From JAJFJD01 sp965228695 (GTDB lineage: Bacteria > Pseudomonadota > Alphaproteobacteria > UBA8366), in assembly GCA_965228695.1 (NCBI GenBank), contig CBDDIB010000002.1, forward strand, positions 1,860,001 to 1,924,000: DNA of 64,000 nucleotides, read 5' to 3'. Positions 9,701-19,000 of the stretch are shown here, in pieces. The notes under the pieces are model-generated. The model had not been told where the DNA came from. It did no database searches and was given only the letters and a program-made list of their open reading frames with translations. The position numbers and the translations under genes were made by a program. Each line of letters starts with the position of its first letter. Within the stretch, counting starts at the first letter, position 1.

Positions 9701-10020
9701 ATGCCTCACTGCTGGATTACGAGACGGCGACGAGTCACACGGTGACGGTCCAGGCGACTTCGACGGACGGATCGACCTCGACGGAGAGTTTCACGATCAA
9801 CCTGACCGACGATACGTCAGAAGCGGCCGTTGGTCCCGTCACCGATAGCGACGGGACCGCGAACACGATCTCCGAGGAGTGTCGCGAACGGCGCGGCCGT
9901 CGGCCTGACGGGTCTTGCGACGGATGCGGACGCGACGGACACCGTGACCTACAGCCTGACCGACAGCGCGGGTGGGCGCTTTGCGATCGATGCCAACACG
10001 GGCGTGGTGACGGTGGCTGA
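6751..10020 (+). CDS. Giant cadherin-repeat RTX adhesin, N-terminal part before a frameshift
   Basis: This frame starts at ATG 6751 (a TTG at 6742 is the alternative; neither has a clear ribosome binding site). It opens with an acidic stretch without a signal peptide (consistent with type I export), an Ig-like region (about 80-190), one diverged cadherin-like repeat (about 7330-7600) and then seven complete near-identical 106-residue repeats. In the eighth repeat the expected TCC GAG AGT GTC reads TCCGAGGAGTGT. The extra G near 9877 shifts the frame, and translation would continue through about 48 nonsense residues to a stop at 10020. Removing that base gives one continuous frame to 20227 of about 4,491 residues. 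Either the gene is truly broken or this is a sequencing or assembly error in a repeat region. Confidence 0.85.
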   Translation: MSDSTKPDDPSTEGTALSELLIPETSPSDEHDDQRYGTGNGPSGGDEELEKGQSLVNVHQGSREEPDPTADVVVDATGAAPAAQSIEGDPATIGFPVVVPTLPDFGPGVSVVVRITDVPDTIILSAGTAKGGGVVELTPDELPGLFALPVNSSSAVEPQPFGVEIILTDTETGQQEIISSTIGAVQDGDAAANQVMDGAADGSAVGLTAIALDPDAGDTVTYSLPDDAGGRFAIDPNTGVITVADSSLLDSSVSPSHAVTIQATSSDGSSSSETFTINVTNGAPVGPVTDSDGTSNTISESVANGSAVGLTGLATDADATDTVTYSLTDNAGGRFAIDANTGVVTVADTSLLDYETATSHTVTVQATSTDGSTSTESFTINLTDDTSEAAVGPVTDSDGTANTIFESVANGSAVGLTGLATDADATDTVTYSLSDNAGGRFAIDANTGVVTVSDASLLDYETATSHTVTVQATSTDGSTSTETFTINLTDDTSEAAVGPVTDSDGTANTISESAANGAAVGLTGLATDADATDTVTYSLTDNAGGRFAIDANTGVVTVANASLLDFETATSHTVTVQATSTDGSTSTETFTINLTDDTSEAAVGPVTDSDGTANTISESVANGSAVGLTGLATDADATDTVTYSLTDNAGGRFAIDANTGVVTVADTSLLDYETATSHTVTVQATSTDGSTSTETFSINLTDDTSEAAVGPVTDSDGTANTISESVANGAAVGLTGLATDADATDTVTYSLSDNAGGRFAIDANTGVVTVADTSRLDYETATSHTVTVQATSTDGSTSTETFTINLTDDTSEAAVGPVTDSDGTANTISESAANGGAVGLTGLATDADATDTVTYSLTDNAGGRFAIDTNTGVVTVADTSLLDFETATSHTVTVQATSTDGSTSTETFTINLTDDTSEAAVGPVTDSDGTANTISESVANGVAVGLTGLATDADATDTVTYSLTDNAGGRFAIDSNTGVVTVSDASLLDYETATSHTVTVQATSTDGSTSTESFTINLTDDTSEAAVGPVTDSDGTANTISEECRERRGRRPDGSCDGCGRDGHRDLQPDRQRGWALCDRCQHGRGDGG

Positions 10021-13000
10021 TACGTCGCTGCTCGATTACGAGACCGTGACCAGTCATACGGTGACGATCCAAGCCACGTCCACCGATGGATCGATCTCGA
10101 CCGAAACATTTACGATCAACCTGACGGACGATACGTCGGAAGCGGCCGTTGGTCCCGTCACCGACAGCGACGGGACGGCCAATACGATCTCCGAGAGTGT
10201 GGCGAATGGCGCGGCCGTCGGCCTGACGGGCTTGGCGACGGACGCGGACGCGACGGACACGGTCACCTACAGCCTGACGGATGACGCCGGCGGCCGGTTT
10301 GCGATCGATGCCAACACGGGCGTGGTCACAGTCGCCGACACCTCCTTGCTCGACTTTGAGACGGCGACCAGTCACACGGTGACGATCCAAGCCACGTCCA
10401 CGGACGGGTCGTCCTCGACCGAGACGTTCACGATCAATCTGACGGATGCGAATGAAAACGGCGTCGGCCCGATTTCAGATGTCAATATCTCGGCGAATAC
10501 TATATCGGAGTCAGCTACAAATGGTGCGGTTGTCGGCCTTACCGCTTTTGCTTCCGATCCCGACGCGACGGACACCGTGACCTATAGCCTGACCGACAAC
10601 GCCGGCGGACGGTTCGCCATCGATGCCAACACCGGTGTGGTGACGGTGGCTGATACGTCGCTGCTCGATTACGAGACCGTGACCAGTCATACGGTGACGA
10701 TCCAAGCCACGTCCACCGATGGATCGATCTCGACCGAAACATTTACGATCAACCTGACGGACGATACGTCGGAAGCGGCCGTTGGTCCCGTCACCGACAG
10801 CGACGGGACGGCCAATACGATCTCCGAGAGTGTGGCGAATGGCGCGGCCGTCGGCCTGACGGGCTTGGCGACGGACGCGGACGCGACGGACACGGTCACC
10901 TACAGCCTGACGGATGACGCCGGCGGCCGGTTTGCGATCGATGCCAACACGGGCGTGGTCACAGTCGCCGACACCTCCTTGCTCGACTTTGAGACGGCGA
11001 CCAGTCACACGGTGACGATCCAAGCCACGTCCACGGACGGGTCGTCCTCGACCGAGACGTTCACGATCAATCTGACGGATGCGAATGAAAACGGCGTCGG
11101 CCCGATTTCAGATGTCAATATCTCGGCGAATACTATATCGGAGTCAGCTACAAATGGTGCGGTCGTCGGCCTTACCGCTCTTGCTTCCGATCCTGACGCG
11201 ACGGACACCGTGACCTACAGCCTGACCGACAACGCGGGTGGGCGGTTTGCGATCGACGCCAATACGGGCGTGGTGACGGTTTCGGATACCTCACTGCTGG
11301 ATTACGAGACGGCGACGAGCCACACCGTAACGATCCAGGCGACGTCGACGGACGGGTCGACCTCGACGGAGAGTTTCACGATCAACCTGACGGACGATAC
11401 GTCGGAAGCGGCGGTCGGCCCGGTCACCGACAGCGACGGGACGGCCAATACGATCTCCGAGAGTGTCGCGAATGGCAGCGCCGTGGGCCTTACCGGTCTG
11501 GCGACGGATGCGGATGCGACGGACACGGTCACCTACAGCCTGACGGACAACGCCGGCGGGCGCTTCGCCATCGATGCCAACACCGGCGTCGTCACGGTCG
11601 CCGATACCTCACTGCTCGATTACGAGACGGCCACCAGTTACACGGTGACAATCCAAGCCACGTCGACCGACGGATCGACCTCGACCGAAACATTTACGAT
11701 CAACCTGACCGACGACATGTCTGAAGCGGCGGTCGGCCCGGTCACGGACAGCGACGGGACCGCGAACACGATCAGTGAATCGGCTGCCAACGGCAGCGCC
11801 GTGGGCCTTACCGGTCTGGCAACCGATGCGGATGCGACGGACACCGTTACCTATAGCCTGACCGACAACGCCGGCGGACGGTTCGCCATCGATGCCAACA
11901 CCGGTGTGGTGACGGTTTCGGATACCTCACTGCTGGATTACGAGACGGCGACGAGCCACACCGTAACGATCCAGGCGACGTCGACGGACGGGTCGACCTC
12001 GACGGAGAGTTTCACGATCAACCTGACGGACGATACGTCGGAAGCGGCCGTTGGCCCCGTCACTGACAGTGATGGCACGGCAAATACGATCAGTGAATCG
12101 GTTGCCAACGGCAGCGCCGTTGGCCTGACGGGTCTTGCGACGGACGCGGACGCGACGGACACCGTTACCTATAGCCTGACCGACAACGCCGGTGGGCGCT
12201 TCGCCATTGACCCGAATTCGGGTGTCGTGACGGTCGCGGACACGTCGCTCTTGGATTACGAGACGGCGACGAGCCATATGGTCACGGTTCAGGCAACGTC
12301 TACCGATGGGTCGACGAGCACCGAGACGTTCACGATCAACCTCACCGACGATACGTCGGAAGCGGCCGTTGGTCCCGTCACCGACAGTGATGGCACGGCA
12401 AATACGATCAGTGAATCGGTTGCCAACGGCGCGGCCGTCGGCCTGACGGGTCTGGCGACGGATGCGGATGCGACGGATACGGTGACCTATAGCCTGACCG
12501 ACAACGCCGGCGGCCGGTTCGCCATTGACCCGAATTCGGGTGTCGTGACGGTCGCGGACACGTCGCGCTTGGATTACGAGACGGCGACCAGTCACACGGT
12601 GACGGTCCAGGCCACGTCCACCGACGGGTCGACCTCGACCGAAACGTTCACGATCAATCTGACCGATGACACGTCGGAAGCGGCGGTCGGCCCGGTCACG
12701 GACAGCGACGGGACCGCGAACACGATTTCCGAGAGTGTCGCGAACGGCGCGGCCGTCGGCCTGACGGGCTTGGCGACGGACGCGGACGCGACGGACACCG
12801 TGACCTATAGCCTGACGGACAACGCCGGTGGACGTTTTGCCATCGATGCCAACACCGGCGTTGTTACCGTCGCCGACACCTCCTTGCTCGACTTTGAGAC
12901 CGCGACCAGCCACACGGTGACGATCCAGGCGAGCTCGACGGATGGGTCGACGAGTACCGAGACCTTCACGATCAACCTCACCGACGACACGTCTGAAGCC

Positions 13001-16000
13001 GATGTTGGTCCCGTCACGGACAGCGACGGGACGGCGAACACGATCTCCGAGAGTGTCGCGAACGGCGCGGCGGTTGGTCTGACGGGTCTGGCGACGGATG
13101 CGGATGCGACGGACACGGTCACCTACAGCCTGACGGACAATGCCGGCGGGCGCTTTGCGATCGATGCGAATACGGGTGTTGTCACGGTTGCAAATGCGTC
13201 ACTGCTCGACTACGAGACCGCGACGAGCCATACGGTGACGATCCAAGCCACGTCCACCGACGGATCGACCTCGACCGAAACGTTCACGATCAACCTGACC
13301 GACGACACGTCGGAAGCGGCGGTTGGCCCGGTAACGGACAGCGACGGGACCGCGAACACGATTTCCGAAAGTGTGGCGAACGGCGTTGCCGTCGGCCTGA
13401 CGGGTCTTGCGACGGACGCGGACGCGACGGACACCGTTACCTATAGCCTGACCGACAACGCCGGCGGCCGGTTCGCCATCGATGCCAACACCGGCGTTGT
13501 TACCGTCGCGGACACGTCACTGCTGGACTTTGAGACGGCGACGAGTCACACGGTGACGGTCCAGGCCACGTCCACCGACGGGTCGACCTCGACCGAAACA
13601 TTTACGATCAATCTGACGGACGACACGTCGGAAGCGGCGGTCGGACCGGTCACGGACAGCGACGGCACAGCGAACACGATCTCCGAGAGTGTGGCGAACG
13701 GCGCGGCGGTTGGTCTGACGGGTCTGGCGACGGACGCGGACGCGACGGACACCGTGACCTATAGCCTGACCGACAACGCTGGCGGCCGGTTCGCCATCGA
13801 TGCCAACACCGGCGTTGTTACCGTCGCCGACACCTCCTTGCTCGACTTTGAGACCGCGACGAGCCACACGGTGACGATCCAAGCCACGTCCACCGATGGA
13901 TCGACCTCGACCGAAACATTTACGATCAACCTGACGGACGACACGTCGGAAGCGGCGGTCGGACCGGTCACGGACAGCGACGGGACCGCGAACACGATTT
14001 CCGAGAGTGTCGCGAACGGTTCTGCTGTTGGTCTGACGGGGCTGGCAACGGACGCGGACGCGACGGACACGGTGACCTACAGCCTGACGGACAACGCCGG
14101 CGGCCGGTTCGCCATCGACGCCAACACGGGTGTTGTCACGGTCGCGGATACGTCGCTGCTGGATTACGAAACGGCGACGAGCCATACGGTGACGGTCCAG
14201 GCAACCTCGACGGACGGATCGACCAGCACCGAAACGTTCACGATCAACCTGACCGACGACACGTCCGAAGCGGCGGTCGGCCCGGTCACCGACAGCGACG
14301 GGACGGCCAATACGATCTCCGAGAGTGTCGCGAATGGCAGCGCCGTGGGCCTTACCGGTCTGGCGACGGATGCGGATGCGACGGATACGGTGACCTACAG
14401 TCTGACCGACAACGCCGGCGGGCGCTTCGCCATCGATGCCAACACCGGCGTCGTCACGGTCGCCGATACCTCACTGCTCGATTACGAGACGGCGACCAGT
14501 CACACGGTGACGGTCCAGGCCACGTCCACCGATGGGTCGACAAGCACCGAGACCTTCACGATCAATCTGACCGATGACACCTCTGAAGCGGCGGTCGGCC
14601 CGGTCACGGACAGCGACGGGACGGCGAACACGATCAGTGAATCGGCTGCCAACGGCAGCGCCGTCGGCCTGACGGGTCTTGCGACCGACGCGGATGCGAC
14701 CGACACCGTTACCTATAGCCTGACCGACAATGCCGGCGGACGCTTCGCCATCGATGCCAACACCGGCGTGGTCACGGTCGCCAATGCCTCTCTGCTCGAC
14801 TACGAGACGGCGACCAGTCATACGGTGACGATCCAGGCGAGCTCGACGGACGGGTCGACAAGCACTGAGACGTTTACGATCAACCTGACCGACGATACGT
14901 CCGAAGCCGCTGTTGGTCCCGTCACCGACAGTGACGGGACGGCCAATACGATCTCCGAGAGTGTCGCGAATGGCGCGGCCGTCGGCCTGACGGGCTTGGC
15001 GACGGATGCGGATGCGACGGATACGGTGACCTACAGTCTGACCGACAACGCCGGTGGGCGCTTCGCCATTGACCCGAATTCGGGTGTCGTGACGGTCGCA
15101 GACACGTCGCTCTTGGATTACGAGACGGCGACGAGCCATACGGTCACGGTTCAGGCAACGTCTACCGATGGGTCGACGAGCACCGAGACGTTCACGATCA
15201 ACCTCACCGACGACACGTCTGAAGCGGCGGTCGGCCCGGTCACGGACAGCGACGGGACCGCGAACACGATTTCCGAGAGTGTCGCGAACGGCGCGGCGGT
15301 CGGCCTGACGGGCTTGGCGACGGACGCGGACGCGACGGACACCGTGACCTATAGCCTGACGGACAACGCCGGTGGACGTTTTGCCATCGATGCCAACACC
15401 GGCGTTGTTACCGTCGCCGATACCTCACTGCTCGACTACGAGACGGCGACGAGCCATACGGTGACGGTTCAGGCAACGTCTACCGATGGCTCGACTAGCA
15501 CCGAGACCTTCACGATCAACCTCACCGACGATACGTCCGAAGCCGCTGTTGGTCCTGTCACCGACAGCGACGGGACAGCAAATACGATTTCCGAGAGCGT
15601 GGCGAACGGTTCTGCGGTTGGTCTGACGGGTCTTGCGACGGACGCGGACGCGACGGACACCGTTACCTATAGCCTGACCGACAACGCCGGTGGACGCTTT
15701 GCGATCGATGCCAACACGGGTGTCGTGACGGTGGCCGATACGTCGCTGCTGGATTACGAGACGGCGACCAGTCACACGGTGACGATCCAGGCGACTTCGA
15801 CGGACGGGTCGACCTCGACCGAGACCTTCACGATCAACCTCACCGACGATACGTCGGAAGCGGCCGTTGGTCCCGTCACCGACAGTGATGGCACGGCAAA
15901 TGCGATCAGTGAATCGGTTGCCAACGGCGCGGCCGTCGGCCTGACGGGCTTGGCGACGGACGCGGATGCGACGGACGCGGTGACCTACAGCCTGACGGAC

Positions 16001-19000
16001 AATGCCGGTGGACGTTTTGCCATCGATGCCAACACCGGCGTTGTTACCGTCGCCGACACCTCCTTGCTCGACTTTGAGACCGCGACCAGCCACACGGTGA
16101 CGATCCAGGCGAGCTCGACGGATGGGTCGACCAGCACCGAGACGTTCACGATCAACCTGACCGACGACACGTCAGAAGCCGCTGTTGGTCCTGTCACCGA
16201 CAGCGACGGGACCGCGAACACGATCTCCGAGAGTGTCGCGAACGGCGCGGCGGTTGGCCTGACGGGTCTGGCGACGGATGCGGATGCGACGGACACCGTG
16301 ACCTACAGCCTGAGCGACAACGCCGGCGGCCGGTTCGCCATCGATGCCAACACCGGCGTTGTTACCGTCGCGGACACGTCACTGCTGGACTACGAGACGG
16401 CGACGAGCCATACGGTCACGGTTCAGGCAACGTCTACCGATGGGTCGACCAGCACCGAAACCTTCACGATCAACCTGACCGACGACACGTCGGAAGCCGC
16501 TGTTGGTCCCGTCACCGACAACGACGGGACCGCGAACACGATCAGTGAATCGGTCGCGAATGGAGCGGCGGTTGGGCTCACGGGTCTTGCGACGGATGCG
16601 GATGCGACGGACACGGTCACATACTCGTTGAGCGACAACGCGGGCGGCCGGTTCGACATCGACGCCAGCACGGGTGTCGTCACTGTCGTTGATGCGTCGC
16701 TGCTGGATTACGAGACCGCGACGAGTCACACGGTGGCGATCCAGGCGACTTCGACCGATGGATCGACCTCGACCGAAACATTTACGATCAACCTGACGGA
16801 CGACACGTCGGAAGCGGCGGTCGGACCGGTCACGGACAGCGACGGGACCGCGAACACGATTTCCGAGAGTGTCGCGAACGGTTCTGCTGTTGGTCTGACG
16901 GGGCTGGCAACGGACGCGGACGCGACGGACACGGTGACCTACAGCCTGACGGACAACGCCGGCGGCCGGTTCGCCATCGACGCCAACACGGGTGTTGTCA
17001 CGGTCGCGGATACGTCGCTGCTGGATTACGAAACGGCGACGAGCCATACGGTGACGGTCCAGGCAACCTCGACGGACGGATCGACCAGCACCGAAACGTT
17101 CACGATCAACCTGACCGACGACACGTCCGAAGCGGCGGTCGGCCCGGTCACCGACAGCGACGGGACGGCCAATACGATCTCCGAGAGTGTCGCGAATGGC
17201 AGCGCCGTGGGCCTTACCGGTCTGGCGACGGATGCGGATGCGACGGACACGGTCACCTACAGCCTGACGGACAACGCCGGCGGGCGCTTCGCCATCGATG
17301 CCAACACCGGCGTCGTCACGGTCGCCGATACCTCACTGCTCGATTACGAGACGGCGACCAGTCACACGGTGACGGTCCAGGCCACGTCCACCGATGGGTC
17401 GACAAGCACCGAGACCTTCACGATCAATCTGACCGATGACACCTCTGAAGCGGCGGTCGGCCCGGTCACGGACAGCGACGGGACGGCGAACACGATCAGT
17501 GAATCGGCTGCCAACGGCAGCGCCGTCGGCCTGACGGGTCTTGCGACCGACGCGGATGCGACCGACACCGTTACCTATAGCCTGACCGACAATGCCGGCG
17601 GACGCTTCGCCATCGATGCCAACACCGGCGTGGTCACGGTCGCCAATGCCTCTCTGCTCGACTACGAGACGGCGACCAGTCATACGGTGACGATCCAGGC
17701 GAGCTCGACGGACGGGTCGACAAGCACTGAGACGTTTACGATCAACCTGACCGACGATACGTCCGAAGCCGCTGTTGGTCCCGTCACCGACAGTGACGGG
17801 ACGGCCAATACGATCTCCGAGAGTGTCGCGAATGGCGCGGCCGTCGGCCTGACGGGCTTGGCGACGGATGCGGATGCGACGGATACGGTGACCTACAGTC
17901 TGACCGACAACGCCGGTGGGCGCTTCGCCATTGACCCGAATTCGGGTGTCGTGACGGTCGCGGACACGTCGCTCTTGGATTACGAGACGGTGACGAGCCA
18001 TACGGTCACGGTTCAGGCAACGTCTACCGATGGGTCGACCAGCACCGAGACCTTCACGATCAACCTCACCGACGATACGTCCGAAGCCGCTGTTGGGCCC
18101 GTCACCGACAATGACGGGACCGCGAACACGATCTCCGAGAGTGTCGCGAATGGTGCGGCCGTCGGCCTGACGGGTCTTGCGACGGACGCGGACGCGACGG
18201 ACACCGTTACCTATAGCCTGACCGACAACGCCGGCGGGCGCTTCGCAATTGACGCCAACACGGGTGTTGTCACGGTCGCTGATGCGTCGCTGATAGACTA
18301 CGAGACCGCGACCAGTCATACGGTGACGATCCAGGCGACGTCCACCGATGGATCGACCTCGACGGAGGCCTTTACGATCAACGTTTCCGACATTGTCGAA
18401 GCAGGCAATGTCGCAACCACCGACAGCAGTGGAAATGAAGACACAGCGATTGCATTGGATATCAATACGAACAATTTGGAAGCCGGAGCAACGCACGTCA
18501 TCACCGTTACCGGTGTACCGAATGGCGCCAATTTGTCTGCCGGTACAGATCAGGGGGGCGGTACTTGGACACTCGACACGTCGCAATTGACTGGCCTTTC
18601 CGTTACGCCGCCGGCCGACAGTGACGCAGATTTCCAACTCAGCGTCACCGTTTCTTCCACCGAGGGGGGGAACACCGTTACCTCTGCGCCACAAACGATA
18701 GACGTCACCGTCAGCGCGGTCGCCGATGCACCGACGCTTACACTGACGGACGCGAATGTTGGAACCTTGGAATTCTCGAGCACGTTCGAGGAAACCGGGT
18801 CGACCGATACGCAATTCCTGACGAATTCCGACGGTTGGACGGCCAGCACCGGCAATAGAATTGAGGTGCGGCATGAGAGTGACAACCCCGGATCGGCGTA
18901 TGATGGCGACTACTATGTCGAGCTCGACTATGAGGGTAGTGGGACCTATGCGGATGCCGGTATGTTCGAGCGTACCGTTTCTACAACCGCAGACACGCCA

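Larger units (their letters stand above)
7603..18390 (+). repeat. Tandem array of 34 near-identical 318-bp cadherin-like repeats
   Basis: Units begin VGPVTDSDGTANTISES and end INLTDDTSEAA. Each is 106 residues (318 bp), with cadherin-like Ca-binding elements (DADATDTVTYSL, FAIDANTGVVTV, LLDYE). The consensus carries about 16 acidic residues, one Arg and no Lys or Cys. The spacing from the first to the last unit start (7603 to 18092) equals 33 units, allowing for two units one codon short and the extra base. Two units carry a variant linker (DANENGVGPISDVN, at about 10450 and 11085). Synonymous differences are scattered over the units, while some blocks are identical over more than 500 bp. Confidence 0.95.
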
